Source: Zobellella endophytica (lineage in GTDB: Bacteria; Pseudomonadota; Gammaproteobacteria; Enterobacterales; Aeromonadaceae). Taken from it: a DNA stretch of 64,000 nucleotides. The position numbers were made by a program, and so were the translations under genes. The stretch spans positions 78,101 through 142,100 of the forward strand of contig NZ_PXYG01000009.1 in NCBI RefSeq assembly GCF_003012775.1, in the 5' to 3' direction. The notes under the pieces are model-generated. The model was not told where the DNA came from. It did no database searches and saw only the letters and a list, made by a program, of their open reading frames with translations. Positions 27,297 through 37,631 of this stretch are shown one piece after another. Numbering within the stretch: position 1 is the stretch's first letter; each line of letters begins with the position of its first letter.

Positions 27297-27493
27297 GGTA
27301 AAACTCCTAAAACTGTCTTAGCGAGTGTTCTTAAAAGGCCGAGGAATATGCCTTTTTCACCGCTGATTGTCAATTGATTTGTGCAAATAAACACCGCCCT
27401 GTGGCAAGGCACAGGGCAGGGGGTTAAACTGTCGGCCGAATTCTAGCAGCATTCGCCTGCATTCAGCAATTTTCTTACCGTGAGGTTTTCATT

Positions 27494-29050
27494 TTGAGCA
27501 AGGCGCTTTTGCGATCGGGCCTGATTGTGTCCGCCATGACCCTGGTTTCCCGGGTGCTGGGGCTGGTGCGGGACGTGGTGATCGCCAACCTGATGGGAGC
27601 CGGGGCGGCGGCCGACGTGTTCTTCTTCGCCAACCGCATTCCCAACTTTCTGCGCAGGCTGTTTGCCGAAGGCGCCTTCAACCAGGCCTTCGTGCCGGTG
27701 ATGACGGAATACAAGCAGACCCGCAGTTTCAAGGACACCCAGGACCTGCTGGCGGCGGTGTCCGGCACCTTGGGGTTGATCGTGACCGGGGTGACCCTGG
27801 CGGGGATGCTTGGCTCCGGTGCGGTCACCGCTCTGTTCGGCGCCGGCTGGTTTATGGAGTGGTTGAACGACGGTCCCGAGGCGCACAAGTTCGAGCTGGC
27901 CTCGCTGCTGCTGAAAATCACCTTTCCCTACCTGTGGTTCATCAGCTTTACCGCCATGGCCGGCGCCATCCTCAATACCTTCGGCAAGTTCGCGGTGTCC
28001 TCCTTCACCCCGGTGTTCCTCAACGTGGCGATGATAGCGGCGGCGCTCTGGCTGTCGCCGCGGCTGGCCCAGCCCGAACTCGGCCTGGCCATCGGCGTGT
28101 TCGCCGGGGGGCTCGTCCAGTTCCTGTTCCAGTTTCCCTTCCTGGCCCGGCTGCACCTGCTGGTGCGGCCGCGCTGGGCCTGGCACCACCCGGGGGTGGT
28201 GAAAATCCGTACCCTGATGATACCGGCGCTGTTCGGGGTGTCGGTGAGCCAGGTTAACCTGTTATTCGACACCATGCTGGCCTCCTTCCTGGCCACCGGC
28301 TCCATCAGCTACCTGTATTACTCGGACCGGCTGCTGGAGTTTCCCCTCGGGCTGTTCGGCATCGCCATCGCCACCGTGATCCTGCCGGCCCTCTCCAGCC
28401 GTCATGTGGACGACGCCAGGGACGGTTTCGCCGCCACCATGGACTGGGGCATCCGCATGGTGCTGCTGATGGGCTTTCCCGCCATGTTGGGACTCATCGT
28501 GCTGAGCGAGCCGATGCTGCGGGTGCTGTTCATGCGCGGCGAATTCGGCGCCGAGGAAGTGGCGGCGGCGGGCAGGAGCCTGGTGGCCTACGGCCTGGGG
28601 CTGCAGGCCTTTATGCTGATCAAGGTGCTGGCGCCGGGTTATTACGCCCGTCAGGACACCAAAACCCCGGTGCGCTTCGGCATCATCGCCATGGTGGCCA
28701 ACATGGTGTTCAACATCATCCTGATCTTCCCCCTCGGCTACGTGGGCCTGGCCCTGGCCACCGCCCTTTCGGGCATCCTCAATGCGGGGCTGCTGGGCTG
28801 GGGGCTGCGCCGGCACGGGGTATACAGCCCCAGCCGGCAGACCGGGCTGTTCGCCCTCAAAGTAGTGCTGGCGGGCGGTGGCATGGCGGCGCTGTTGTGG
28901 TACCTGTCGCCGCCGCTGACGGTGTGGGCTGGCTGGGATCTGCTGCAAAGCGCGCTTTGCCTGCTGGGTTACATCGGCGCCGGTGCCTTGTGCTACGGTG
29001 TGCTGCTGTTGCTGGCCGGTGTGCGGCCCAAGCATCTCAAAACCTCGTAG
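27494..29050 (+). CDS. murJ: Lipid II flippase MurJ
   Basis: MurJ flips lipid II to the periplasmic face for peptidoglycan synthesis. The 518-residue protein has 14 hydrophobic segments and the MOP-family motifs TLVSRVLGLVRD near residue 20, FFFANRIPNFLRRLFAEGAF near residue 45, GVSVSQVNLLFDTMLASFL near residue 245, and KVLAPGYYARQDTKTPVR near residue 378. It starts with TTG at 27494 after TGAGGT; no ATG is close that keeps the conserved N-terminus. ribF lies 66 bases downstream. Confidence 0.95.
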   Translation: MSKALLRSGLIVSAMTLVSRVLGLVRDVVIANLMGAGAAADVFFFANRIPNFLRRLFAEGAFNQAFVPVMTEYKQTRSFKDTQDLLAAVSGTLGLIVTGVTLAGMLGSGAVTALFGAGWFMEWLNDGPEAHKFELASLLLKITFPYLWFISFTAMAGAILNTFGKFAVSSFTPVFLNVAMIAAALWLSPRLAQPELGLAIGVFAGGLVQFLFQFPFLARLHLLVRPRWAWHHPGVVKIRTLMIPALFGVSVSQVNLLFDTMLASFLATGSISYLYYSDRLLEFPLGLFGIAIATVILPALSSRHVDDARDGFAATMDWGIRMVLLMGFPAMLGLIVLSEPMLRVLFMRGEFGAEEVAAAGRSLVAYGLGLQAFMLIKVLAPGYYARQDTKTPVRFGIIAMVANMVFNIILIFPLGYVGLALATALSGILNAGLLGWGLRRHGVYSPSRQTGLFALKVVLAGGGMAALLWYLSPPLTVWAGWDLLQSALCLLGYIGAGALCYGVLLLLAGVRPKHLKTS

Positions 29051-29116
29051 CAAGGGCTGATCCTTGCGCCCGGCTGGGGTATAATCCGCCGATTTGCAGG
29101 GCCAGCAGCGGGATTT

Positions 29117-30064
29117 ATGGAGCTTATTCGCGGCATTCACAACATCAAGGCATGGCATCGCGGCTGTGTGCTGACCATCGGCAACTTCGATGGCGTGCAC
29201 CTGGGGCACCAGGCGGTGTTGCGCCGGCTGACCGAGCAGGCGCGCCGGCTCAAGGTGCCGGCCTGCGTAATGGTGTTCGAGCCCCAGCCGCAAGAGCTGT
29301 TCACTGGCACCCAGGCGCCGCCGCGGCTGACCCGGCTGCGGGAAAAGTACCTGCAACTGGCGCGGCTCGGCATCGACCGCCTGCTGTGCGTGCGTTTCAA
29401 TGCCGCCTTCGCGGCCCAGTCGCCGGACGACTTCATCCGCGGCCTGCTGGTCGACAAGCTGGGGGTGCGTTTCCTGGTGGTGGGGGATGATTTCCGTTTC
29501 GGCAAGAACCGGGTCGGGGACTTCGAACTGCTGACCCGGGCCGGCCGCGCCTTCGACTTCGAGGTGGTCAGTACCCAGAGCTGGCGCATGAACAGCCAGC
29601 GGGTGAGCAGCACCCTGATCCGCGAAGCGCTGGCGGCGGATCGTCTGGATGACGCCAACCAGATGCTGGGCCGCCCGTTCAGCCTGTGCGGCCGGGTGGC
29701 CCACGGCGCCAAACTGGGGCGCACCATCGGCTTTCCCACCGCCAATGTGGCGCTCAAGCGGCAGGTGATACCGGTGTCCGGGGTTTATGCGGTCGAACTG
29801 CTGCTCGATGGCCGGCACTATCCCGGGGTGGCCAATATCGGCCACAAGCCCACCGTCGGCGGCACCCGCGCCCTGTTGGAAGTCCACCTGTTTGATTTCA
29901 TCGGCGATCTGTACGGCCGGCAGGTGGAAGTAGAGCTTCGCCACAAATTGCGGAACGAGCAAAAATTCGCTTCCTTTGAGCTGTTAAAGGAGCAAATTCA
30001 ACGCGATGCCGCCGCCGCCCGACACTGGTTCGGGCTGGCGGCATCAGAACCGAACGGAATGTAG
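29117..30064 (+). CDS. ribF: Bifunctional riboflavin kinase / FAD synthetase RibF
   Basis: RibF phosphorylates riboflavin to FMN and adenylates FMN to FAD. The 315-residue protein has the N-terminal nucleotidyltransferase domain with [16 protein letters not shown] near residue 17, [15 protein letters not shown] and the SSTLIREAL motif, then the C-terminal kinase domain (about 185-310) with [16 protein letters not shown] and KPTVGG. No FMN riboswitch is seen upstream. ileS begins 5 bases after its stop, so ribF-ileS-lspA-fkpB-ispH form one tight unit. Confidence 0.97.
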   Translation: MELIRGIHNIKAWHRGCVLTIGNFDGVHLGHQAVLRRLTEQARRLKVPACVMVFEPQPQELFTGTQAPPRLTRLREKYLQLARLGIDRLLCVRFNAAFAAQSPDDFIRGLLVDKLGVRFLVVGDDFRFGKNRVGDFELLTRAGRAFDFEVVSTQSWRMNSQRVSSTLIREALAADRLDDANQMLGRPFSLCGRVAHGAKLGRTIGFPTANVALKRQVIPVSGVYAVELLLDGRHYPGVANIGHKPTVGGTRALLEVHLFDFIGDLYGRQVEVELRHKLRNEQKFASFELLKEQIQRDAAAARHWFGLAASEPNGM

Positions 30065-30069
30065 GATCC

Positions 30070-32895
30070 ATGAGCGACTATAAAAATACCCTGAATTTGC
30101 CCGAAACGGAGTTTCCCATGCGCGGCAACCTGGCTCAGCGCGAGCCGGAAATGCTAAAGCGCTGGTATGAGCAGGACCTGTACGGCGCGGTGCGTCGCGC
30201 CAAGCACGGCAACAAGCCCTTCATCCTGCACGACGGCCCTCCCTACGCCAACGGCAGCATTCATATCGGTCACTCGGTCAACAAGATCCTCAAGGACATC
30301 ATCGTCAAGTCCAAGGGCCTGCTGGGCTACGACTCGCCCTACATTCCGGGCTGGGACTGCCACGGCCTGCCCATCGAGCTGAAGGTGGAAGGCAAGGTCG
30401 GCAAGCCCGGCGTCAAGGTCTCCGCCGCCGAATTCCGTGAGGCCTGCCGTGCCTACGCCAGGGAGCAGATCGAGGCGCAGAAGACCGACTTCATCCGCCT
30501 GGGCGTGCTGGGTGACTGGGACAATCCCTACCTCACCATGAACTTCGACACCGAAGCCAACATCATCCGTTCGCTGGCCAAGATCATCGACAACGGCCAC
30601 CTGCACAAGGGCTCCAAGCCGGTACACTGGTGTACTGACTGCGGCTCCGCCCTGGCGGAAGCGGAAGTGGAATACGAAGACAAGCGCTCCCCGGCCATCG
30701 ACGTGCGCTTCTGGGCGGCGGACGAAGCCGCCGCCGTGGCCAGCTTCGACTGCGCCGACGGCCATGCCGGCCAGGGCCCGGTGTCGCTGGTGATCTGGAC
30801 CACCACCCCCTGGACCCTGCCCGCCAACCGCGCCGTGGCGCTGCACGCCGAGCTCAACTACGCCCTGGTGCAGGTGGAAGGCGACCAGCCCGAGCGGCTG
30901 ATCCTGGCCGCCGACCTGGTCAAGGACGTGATGGACCGCGCCGGCATCGCCCATTACCACCACCTGGGCTACTGCCAGGGCGCGGCGCTCGAACTCAAGC
31001 GCTTCCGCCACCCCTTCTACGGCTACGATGTGCCCGTGGTGCTGGGCGAGCATGTCACCATCGACTCCGGTACCGGCGCCGTGCACACCGCGCCCGGCCA
31101 TGGCCAGGAAGACTTCGTGGTGGGCCAGAAGTACGGCCTGGAAGTGGCCAACCCGGTGGGCGGCAACGGGGTCTACTTGCCCGACACCGAACTGTTCGCC
31201 GGCCAGCACGTGTTCAAGGCCAACGACGCCGTGGTGGAGGTGCTCAAGGAGCGCGGCGCCCTGCTGCACCACGAGGCCTACAACCACTCCTATCCGCACT
31301 GCTGGCGCCACAAGACGCCCATCATCTTCCGCGCCACCCCCCAGTGGTTCATCAGCATGGAGCAGGCCGGGCTGCGCGGCCAGGCGCTGAGCGAAATCCG
31401 CAAGGTACAGTGGGTACCCGAGTGGGGCCAGAGCCGTATCGAGTCCATGGTGGAAAACCGCCCCGACTGGTGCATCTCCCGCCAGCGCACCTGGGGCGTG
31501 CCCATCGCCCTGTTCGTGCACAAGGACACCCAGGCCCTGCACCCCCGCGCCACCGAGCTGATGGAAGAGGTGGCCAAACGGGTCGAGCAGGCCGGCATCC
31601 AGGCCTGGTGGGATCTGGATCCCGCCGAGCTGCTGGGCGAGGAGGCGGAGCAGTACGAGAAGGTGCTGGACACCCTGGACGTCTGGTTCGACTCCGGCTC
31701 CACCCACGCCTCGGTGGTGGACGTGCGGCCCGAGTTCCAGGGCCATCCCGCCGACATGTACCTGGAAGGCTCGGATCAGCACCGGGGCTGGTTTATGTCT
31801 TCCTTGATGATCTCCACCGCCATGAAGGGCCACGCCCCCTACCGCCAGGTGCTGACCCACGGCTTTACCGTGGACGGCCAGGGCCGCAAGATGTCCAAGT
31901 CCATCGGCAACGTGGTCAGCCCCCAGGAAGTGATGAACAAGCTGGGCGCCGACATCCTGCGGCTGTGGGTGGCGAGCACCGATTATTCCGGCGAGATGAC
32001 TGTCTCCGACGAGATCCTCAAGCGCAGCGCCGACGCCTATCGCCGCATCCGCAACACCGCCCGCTTCCTGCTGGCCAACCTGAACGGCTTCGACCCGGCT
32101 ACCGACATGGTGGCGCCGGAAGACATGGTGGTGATCGACCGCTGGGCGGTGGGCCGGGCCCAGTCCATCCAGCAGGACATCACCAAGGCTTACGACGAGT
32201 ACAACTTCCACCAGGTGACCCAGAAGCTGATGCAGTTCTGCTCGGTGGAAATGGGCTCCTTCTACCTGGACGTGATCAAGGACCGGCAGTACACCGCCAA
32301 GGCCGACAGCCAGGCGCGCCGCTCCTGCCAGACCGCCCTCTACCATATCGTCGAGGCCCTGGTGCGCTGGATGGCGCCGATCATGAGCTTTACCGCCGAC
32401 GAGATCTGGGCCCTGCTGCCCGGCGAGCGGGACCATTTCGTGTTCACCCAGGAGTTTTACGACAGGCTGTTCGGCCTGGCCGAAGGCGAGCCACTGAACG
32501 ACGCCTACTGGGCCGAGCTGCTCAAGGTGCGCCAGGCGGTGAACAAGGCGCTGGAAACCGCCCGTACCGACAAGGTGATCGGCGCGGCGCTGGAGGCGGA
32601 GGTCACCCTCTATGCCGACGAGGCGCTGGCCAGCCGGCTGGAGCAACTGCAGGACGAGCTGCGCTTCGTGATGCTCACCTCCAGGGCGGTGGTCAGGCCG
32701 CTGGCGGAGGCCGAGGGCGCCGCCGACACCGAACTGGCGGGGCTCAAGGTGCGGGTGAGCAAGAGCTGCGCCGACAAGTGTGGCCGCTGCTGGCACCATG
32801 TGAGTGATGTGGGCAGCCATGAGGGGCACGACGGCATCTGTGGCCGCTGCGTGTCCAACGTGGCCGGAGACGGCGAAGTTCGCCGGTTCGCCTGA
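30070..32895 (+). CDS. ileS: Isoleucyl-tRNA synthetase
   Basis: IleS charges tRNA-Ile and edits misactivated valine. The 941-residue class I enzyme has the HIGH motif in [16 protein letters not shown] near residue 57, the CP1 editing domain with [11 protein letters not shown], the WFDSGSTH region near 540, KMSKS in [10 protein letters not shown] near 602, an anticodon-binding domain, and a C-terminal zinc-binding segment with CGRCWHH and CGRCVSN. Length is nearly that of E. coli IleS (938). The stop overlaps the lspA start by one base. Confidence 0.98.
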   Translation: MSDYKNTLNLPETEFPMRGNLAQREPEMLKRWYEQDLYGAVRRAKHGNKPFILHDGPPYANGSIHIGHSVNKILKDIIVKSKGLLGYDSPYIPGWDCHGLPIELKVEGKVGKPGVKVSAAEFREACRAYAREQIEAQKTDFIRLGVLGDWDNPYLTMNFDTEANIIRSLAKIIDNGHLHKGSKPVHWCTDCGSALAEAEVEYEDKRSPAIDVRFWAADEAAAVASFDCADGHAGQGPVSLVIWTTTPWTLPANRAVALHAELNYALVQVEGDQPERLILAADLVKDVMDRAGIAHYHHLGYCQGAALELKRFRHPFYGYDVPVVLGEHVTIDSGTGAVHTAPGHGQEDFVVGQKYGLEVANPVGGNGVYLPDTELFAGQHVFKANDAVVEVLKERGALLHHEAYNHSYPHCWRHKTPIIFRATPQWFISMEQAGLRGQALSEIRKVQWVPEWGQSRIESMVENRPDWCISRQRTWGVPIALFVHKDTQALHPRATELMEEVAKRVEQAGIQAWWDLDPAELLGEEAEQYEKVLDTLDVWFDSGSTHASVVDVRPEFQGHPADMYLEGSDQHRGWFMSSLMISTAMKGHAPYRQVLTHGFTVDGQGRKMSKSIGNVVSPQEVMNKLGADILRLWVASTDYSGEMTVSDEILKRSADAYRRIRNTARFLLANLNGFDPATDMVAPEDMVVIDRWAVGRAQSIQQDITKAYDEYNFHQVTQKLMQFCSVEMGSFYLDVIKDRQYTAKADSQARRSCQTALYHIVEALVRWMAPIMSFTADEIWALLPGERDHFVFTQEFYDRLFGLAEGEPLNDAYWAELLKVRQAVNKALETARTDKVIGAALEAEVTLYADEALASRLEQLQDELRFVMLTSRAVVRPLAEAEGAADTELAGLKVRVSKSCADKCGRCWHHVSDVGSHEGHDGICGRCVSNVAGDGEVRRFA

Positions 32896-33383
32896 TGAAG
32901 CCCTTGCTCGATAGCGGCCTGCGCTGGTGGTGGCTGGCCATCGTCGCCATGGTGCTGGATCAGGTGAGCAAGTGGCTCACCATGTCCTACCTGGACTACG
33001 GCTACCCGGGGGTGGAGATCGCCCCCTTCTTCAACCTGGTGCATGTGTACAACCCGGGCGCAGCCTTCAGCTTCCTGGCCGACCAGGGCGGCTGGCAGCG
33101 CTGGTTTTTCGCCGGCCTGGCCTGTGCCGTAACCATATTGCTCAGCATCTGGATGTACAAGGCGCCCAGAAGCGCCCGCTGGCTGCCGGCGGCCTACGCC
33201 CTGATCATCGGCGGTGCCATCGGCAATGTGATCGACCGGCTGGCGCTGGGCCACGTAGTGGACTTTCTCGACTTCTACGTGGGCAACTGGCACTGGCCGG
33301 CGTTCAACCTGGCCGACAGCTTCATCTTCGTCGGCGCCGCCATGATCATCATCGACAGTTTCAGGAAGGACAGCCCCCAATGA
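32895..33383 (+). CDS. lspA: Lipoprotein signal peptidase LspA
   Basis: LspA is the inner membrane aspartyl peptidase that cleaves the signal peptide of diacylglyceryl-modified prolipoproteins. The 162-residue protein has four membrane segments and the catalytic aspartates in GNVIDRL near residue 114 and FNLADSFIFVG near residue 141. VHVYNPGAAFSFL is a family signature. The start ATG shares a base with the ileS stop, and its own stop overlaps the fkpB start (ATGA). Confidence 0.97.
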   Translation: MKPLLDSGLRWWWLAIVAMVLDQVSKWLTMSYLDYGYPGVEIAPFFNLVHVYNPGAAFSFLADQGGWQRWFFAGLACAVTILLSIWMYKAPRSARWLPAAYALIIGGAIGNVIDRLALGHVVDFLDFYVGNWHWPAFNLADSFIFVGAAMIIIDSFRKDSPQ

Positions 33384-33826
33384 GCCAACAGATAGGTCCT
33401 CGCAGCGAAGTGCTGTTTCATTTCACCATCAAGCTGGAAGACGGCTCCGTCGCCGACAGCACCCAGCTGCACGGCAAGCCGGCCAAGCTGCAGATGGGCG
33501 ACGGCAGCCTGACCCCCAGTTTCGAGGCCTGCCTGCTGGGGCTGGAAGCCGGCACCAGTAAAAGCTTTGAACTGGGCCCGGAAGACGCCTTCGGCCCGGT
33601 CAACCCGGACAACATCCACCATATGGAGCGCAGCCGCTTCGCCGCCGACATGGAGCTGGAAGAGGGCGCCATCCTCTCCTTCACCCAGCCCAACGGCGCC
33701 GAAATCCCCGGCATAGTGCGCGGCGTGGCCGGCGATTCGGTCACCGTGGATTTCAACCACCCGCTGGCCGGCCGCACCGTCACCTTCGAGGTGGAAATTC
33801 TGGCCGTCGATCAACACGGAGCCTGA
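33380..33826 (+). CDS. fkpB: FKBP-type peptidyl-prolyl isomerase FkpB
   Basis: A 148-residue SlyD-like FKBP prolyl isomerase. [18 protein letters not shown] opens the FKBP fold, then [17 protein letters not shown] and [17 protein letters not shown], followed by the insert-in-flap domain and a closing [18 protein letters not shown]. It lacks the His-rich metal tail of SlyD, which points to FkpB. The position between lspA and ispH is that of E. coli fkpB. Confidence 0.95.
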   Translation: MSQQIGPRSEVLFHFTIKLEDGSVADSTQLHGKPAKLQMGDGSLTPSFEACLLGLEAGTSKSFELGPEDAFGPVNPDNIHHMERSRFAADMELEEGAILSFTQPNGAEIPGIVRGVAGDSVTVDFNHPLAGRTVTFEVEILAVDQHGA

Positions 33827-33827
33827 C

Positions 33828-34772
33828 ATGGACATTCTCCTCGCCAACCCTCGCGGCTTTTGCGCCGGCGTAGACAGGGCCATCAGCATAGTGCAGAGCG
33901 CCCTGGAAAAATTCGGCGCGCCCATCTATGTGCGCCATGAGGTGGTACACAACCGTTACGTGGTGAACAAGCTCAAGGAGGCGGGCGCGGTGTTTGTGGA
34001 CGAACTGGATCAGGTGCCGGACGGCAATATCGTCATCTTCTCCGCCCACGGGGTGTCCAAGGCGGTGCGGGAAGAGGCCAAGAACCGGGGCCTCAAGGTG
34101 TTCGACGCCACCTGTCCGCTGGTGACCAAGGTGCATATGGAGGTGCACCGGGCCAGCAAGAAGGGCATCGAGACCATACTGATCGGCCATGCCGGCCACC
34201 CGGAGGTGGAAGGCACCATGGGCCAGTACGAAAGCGCCGAGGGCGGCATGTACCTGGTGGAAAGCCCGGCCGACGTGACGCGCCTGGTGGTCAAACATCC
34301 GGACAACCTCACCTTCGTGACCCAGACCACCCTGAGCGTGGACGAAACCTCGGACGTGATCGACGCCCTGCGCGCGCGTTTCCCCACCATTGAAGGGCCG
34401 CGCAAGGACGACATCTGCTACGCGACCCAGAACCGGCAGGACGCGGTGCGGGAGCTGGCCGCCAAGGTGGATCTGCTGCTGGTGGTGGGCTCGCGCAACT
34501 CCTCCAATTCCAACCGGCTGCGCGAGCTGGCCGAAAAGATGGGCACCCGTGCCTATCTGATCGACTGCCTGGAGATGGTCGAGCCGGCCTGGCTCGAGGG
34601 GGCGGCGCGCATCGGCGTGACCGCCGGCGCCTCGGCGCCCGAGGTGCTGGTGCAGGAGGTGATCTCCCACCTGCAGTCTCTGGGCGGCAACACCGTGGCC
34701 GAGCACCCGGGCCGGGAAGAGAACATCGTGTTCGAAGTACCCGCCGAGCTGAAGATAAAACAGCTGCCCTAA
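33828..34772 (+). CDS. ispH: 4-hydroxy-3-methylbut-2-enyl diphosphate reductase IspH
   Basis: IspH makes IPP and DMAPP in the last step of the MEP isoprenoid pathway with an Fe-S cluster. The 314-residue protein shows the three cluster cysteines in GFCAGVDRA (Cys12), [11 protein letters not shown] (Cys96) and CYATQNRQ (near 197), plus HGVS and [14 protein letters not shown]. It closes the murJ-ispH run. Its TAA stop shares bases with the TAG stop of the convergent diguanylate cyclase, so no terminator fits between them. Confidence 0.97.
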   Translation: MDILLANPRGFCAGVDRAISIVQSALEKFGAPIYVRHEVVHNRYVVNKLKEAGAVFVDELDQVPDGNIVIFSAHGVSKAVREEAKNRGLKVFDATCPLVTKVHMEVHRASKKGIETILIGHAGHPEVEGTMGQYESAEGGMYLVESPADVTRLVVKHPDNLTFVTQTTLSVDETSDVIDALRARFPTIEGPRKDDICYATQNRQDAVRELAAKVDLLLVVGSRNSSNSNRLRELAEKMGTRAYLIDCLEMVEPAWLEGAARIGVTAGASAPEVLVQEVISHLQSLGGNTVAEHPGREENIVFEVPAELKIKQLP

Positions 34773-35806
34773 CCGGCGATCAGGGTCCGGTTGCGGCCTT
34801 CTTCCTTGGCATGGTAGAGGGTATCGTCCAGCAGCTTGAGCGTCGCCGACAGGCTGCGCTCGGGTTGCAGCTCGATAAGACCGATGCTGACCGTCATGAT
34901 CAGCCTGTGCTCCTGGGACCGTACCGGCGTGCGGGCCAGGGTGTTGCGCAGCCGCTCCGCCACCGCCAGCGCCTGCTCGGTGGCGGTGTTCGGCAACAGC
35001 ACCAGAAACTCCTCTCCTCCCCAGCGGCCGATGGTGTCGGTGCCGCGAAAGACCTTTCTCGCCAGGGTGGCGAAGTGCACCAGGGCCTCATCCCCGATCT
35101 GGTGGCCGTACTCGTCGTTGAATTGCTTGAAATAATCGATGTCGATCATCAGCAGGCAGGCCGGCTGCTGGCAGGACTGCACCAGGGCGTAATGCTGCCG
35201 GAGCTGTTCGTTAAAGGCCCGCCGGTTGGCCAGGCCGGTGAGGGGATCAGTCGCGGCCAGCACCGCCAGCTCTTCCCGGGTTTGATCCAGGTCGCACAGC
35301 ATCTCCGCCTGGCGCCGGTTGGCCTGCCATAGCTCCAGCAGTCGCATCACCTGCCGGGCCAGGGCCTTTAGCAGTTCTGCCTGGGTGTCATCGAGGACGC
35401 CGGGCTGAAGGTCCATGACGCACAGGGTGCCGATAAGGTGGCCGTCCGGCGTTTCCAGCGGCACCCCCGCATAAAAACGCAGGAAGGGCGCCGCCGTGAC
35501 CAGGGGATGCCCGGCGAAACGCGAGTCCTGCAGGGTGTCGGGAATCACCAGGAGGCCACGCTGCAACAGCACATGGGCACAGATGGAGTTGTCCCGCGGT
35601 AGTTCGCGCAGGCCCAGGCCCAGCGCTGCCTTGAACCACTGGCGATCGTCGTCGATAAAGTTGATCAGCGCCATCGGGGTCCGGCAGACATGGGCCGCCA
35701 GTCGGGCGATGTCGTCGAAGGCGACTTCGGGCGGGGTGTCGAGAATATGGTAACGGCGGAGCGCGGCCAGCCGCTGCTGTTCCGAGTCTGTGTCGATGAC
35801 CATCAT
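34769..35806 (-). CDS. GAF-GGDEF diguanylate cyclase
   Basis: A 345-residue soluble protein with an N-terminal GAF domain (about 15-160; [52 protein letters not shown]), a short helical linker and a GGDEF domain (about 185-345). The active motif is GGEEF in [12 protein letters not shown] and an RGTD inhibitory site lies five residues before it, so the enzyme should make c-di-GMP and be product-inhibited. The frame is open to 35899, but the ATG pair at 35806/35803 follows AGGAG. It separates ispH from the pilin genes, which are adjacent in Pseudomonas. Its signal is unknown. Confidence 0.92.
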   Translation of the reverse strand: MMVIDTDSEQQRLAALRRYHILDTPPEVAFDDIARLAAHVCRTPMALINFIDDDRQWFKAALGLGLRELPRDNSICAHVLLQRGLLVIPDTLQDSRFAGHPLVTAAPFLRFYAGVPLETPDGHLIGTLCVMDLQPGVLDDTQAELLKALARQVMRLLELWQANRRQAEMLCDLDQTREELAVLAATDPLTGLANRRAFNEQLRQHYALVQSCQQPACLLMIDIDYFKQFNDEYGHQIGDEALVHFATLARKVFRGTDTIGRWGGEEFLVLLPNTATEQALAVAERLRNTLARTPVRSQEHRLIMTVSIGLIELQPERSLSATLKLLDDTLYHAKEEGRNRTLIAG

Positions 35807-35995
35807 CAGGTTCTCCTGCCGGGGCTGGATAATATTCAGTTTGTACCCCGTGCCGGGAGTGAAGGCTCTTGGCGGCCTGTGGGCGGGCCGGCGCGGCAAG
35901 CGCCGGGATCGCTCTCAACAAGCCTGAGTATGAAGCCTGGCCCATGAAAATACCATTGTGCCGGCCTTATCTTTGCCGGGGGTTGGGCGGGGAGC

Positions 35996-36388
35996 TTACT
36001 GCCAGCAGGCGGACGGCGTTTTGACGCTGTTCCTGTCCAGGGAGAGCTGGCTGCAGCCGGTACTGCCTTCCTGATCGTTTTGCTGGGCCGAGCCGCTCTT
36101 GGCGGTGGCGGTGAGGGTGTAGCTGCTGCCGGAAAGAGTTGCCGCAAAGGTATAATTGGCGTTGCTGGCGGCGCCGATCAGATCGGTGGCCGAACTGGTG
36201 TAGGAGGGGCTGGAGATGCGCCATTCCTCCTGTGCCAGTTGCATGCGATAGAGGGTCTGGATGGCCTCTATCCGCTTGCTTTTTATCATATAACTGGAAA
36301 AGGACGGGTAGGCCACGGCGGTGATGATCGCCAGCACCGCCACCGTGATCAGCAATTCGATCAGCGTAAAACCGGCGCATTTTTTCAT
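35996..36388 (-). CDS. pilE: Type IV minor pilin, PilE-like
   Basis: A 130-residue class III prepilin. The leader MKKCAG is followed by the PilD cleavage and methylation motif FTLIELLITVAVLAIITAVAYP, with Glu at +5, and a C-terminal pair of cysteines (CSQLSL, PSACWQ) that probably forms the D-loop. Length and the KSKRIEAIQTLYRMQLAQEEW stretch fit PilE minor pilins. The ATG at 36388 was preferred over 36397 because AAGGA is spaced 8 bases from it. It is divergent from fimT. In Pseudomonas pilE also lies next to ispH. Confidence 0.88.
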   Translation of the reverse strand: MKKCAGFTLIELLITVAVLAIITAVAYPSFSSYMIKSKRIEAIQTLYRMQLAQEEWRISSPSYTSSATDLIGAASNANYTFAATLSGSSYTLTATAKSGSAQQNDQEGSTGCSQLSLDRNSVKTPSACWQ

Positions 36389-36483
36389 CCTGACCATCCT
36401 TGTCTAAACCCGGGCTTTGGCTAAAGCTTAAACCAAGTTGCGCGCTTTGTAGCAGCTCATCTCTGTCTTCATGGAGGAAGCAG

Positions 36484-36969
36484 ATGATAAAGGTTCAGGT
36501 GGGTCTTACCTTGGTCGAGCTACTGGTCAGCATTGCCGTTATGGCGGTGCTGCTGGTTATTGCCGTGCCCAGCTTTCAGACCCTGCGCCAGCAGTACACG
36601 GTGCGTAGCGCCGGCATGGCCATCTATTCGGATCTGCAGCTGGCAAGGAGCGAGGCGATCAAGCGCAATGCTCCCATCACCGTTTGTTTCACCGGCTCGG
36701 GAACCGTTGGCTGGAGCTATCAGTTGCGGGATTCGGCAGATTGTTCCGGTGATATCCTTGAAACGACCAATGCCCAGAACTTTCCCGCTGTGGTACTGAC
36801 CTCCAGTTATGGTGGCAATCTGCTGACGTTTCGACCCAGGCGAAATACGCTCACGTCTGGAAACGTGACCTTGTCGAATGGTAGTCAGGAAATGAAAGTG
36901 ATGACCTGGAATAACAGCATCATCAGGACCTGTTCGGATGACGACCTGATAGGAGTGCCGGGATGTTGA
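36484..36969 (+). CDS. fimT: Minor pseudopilin/prepilin FimT/FimU (GspH family)
   Basis: A 161-residue prepilin of the GspH/FimT family. The leader MIKVQVG is followed by LTLVELLVSIAVMAVLLVIAVPSF, with Leu rather than Phe at +1 and Glu at +5; QLARSEAIKRNAPITVC is the FimT/GspH signature near residue 55. It ends in two cysteine-bearing strands (IIRTCSDDDLIGVPGC). FimT/FimU pilins belong to the pilus tip priming complex, and FimT can bind DNA in some species. ATG at 36484 follows GGAGGA; an open frame upstream to 36400 is not needed. It overlaps pilW by 7 bases. Confidence 0.9.
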   Translation: MIKVQVGLTLVELLVSIAVMAVLLVIAVPSFQTLRQQYTVRSAGMAIYSDLQLARSEAIKRNAPITVCFTGSGTVGWSYQLRDSADCSGDILETTNAQNFPAVVLTSSYGGNLLTFRPRRNTLTSGNVTLSNGSQEMKVMTWNNSIIRTCSDDDLIGVPGC

Positions 36970-37631
36970 GCCTTCATGGCCAGAAGGGCATGAGCCTGGT
37001 GGAGATGCTGGTGTCGCTGATAGCCGGCCTGGTGGTAGTAGCCGGTGCTATCTCTTTATTTAGCACCGTTATAGTTTCTGGTAACACTACCCTGATGCTG
37101 TCCCGTCTTAACCAGGATATACAGGCGGTGACCGATATCATCGCCCGGGATATCCAGCGGGCAGGACATCATCCCAGCGCTGCCGAAGATATCGCCAATG
37201 GCGTATCCCTGGCTTCATCCACCGCCGCGCTATACATGTTTTCCACCAGCAATGATCTGTATCCGGCACCTGCATCGGGGGCTAGCTCTACTTGTATCAG
37301 AGTGAAGTATTGGGACAACGATACGCCTTCCGGGGCCAGCTCACTGGTGCGGATATACGGTTATGACTCCGTTAACAAGAGGTTGAGCGTTGATACATCA
37401 TACTCGGCCCCGGTGAGCTCTGCGCTAACTGCATCAGATTGCGCATCCGGTGACCTGCTGATTTCTGACGCCGAAGTGCTCGTGGATAATCTGGAGTTTG
37501 AAGTGGTGTCGGGTAGTAACCCGACCGGTGCAAGAGCACTGAATATCAGGATGACGGCTTCCAATGCCCAGAAAAACAACCTGTCCATGAGCCTGGAGCG
37601 AAGTGTAAGGATAAGAAATGATGGGTACTGA
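36963..37631 (+). CDS. pilW: Minor pilin PilW
   Basis: A 222-residue prepilin with leader ending QKG, cleavage motif MSLVEMLVSLIAGLVVVAGAISLF and Glu at +5. SRLNQDIQAVTDIIARDIQRAGH is the typical PilW helix end. The rest is a beta-rich domain with two cysteines. PilW is part of the PilVWX tip complex that primes pilus assembly. It overlaps fimT and pilX at both ends, so the four genes form a coupled operon. Base composition is noticeably more A/T-rich than in the flanking housekeeping genes. Confidence 0.88.
   Translation: MLSLHGQKGMSLVEMLVSLIAGLVVVAGAISLFSTVIVSGNTTLMLSRLNQDIQAVTDIIARDIQRAGHHPSAAEDIANGVSLASSTAALYMFSTSNDLYPAPASGASSTCIRVKYWDNDTPSGASSLVRIYGYDSVNKRLSVDTSYSAPVSSALTASDCASGDLLISDAEVLVDNLEFEVVSGSNPTGARALNIRMTASNAQKNNLSMSLERSVRIRNDGY

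Noticed and set aside
30154..32829. Open frame of 891 codons on the minus strand
   Set aside because: It lies wholly opposite ileS, is rich in His, Gly and Val as expected for the antisense of a GC-rich gene, and has no recognisable domain.
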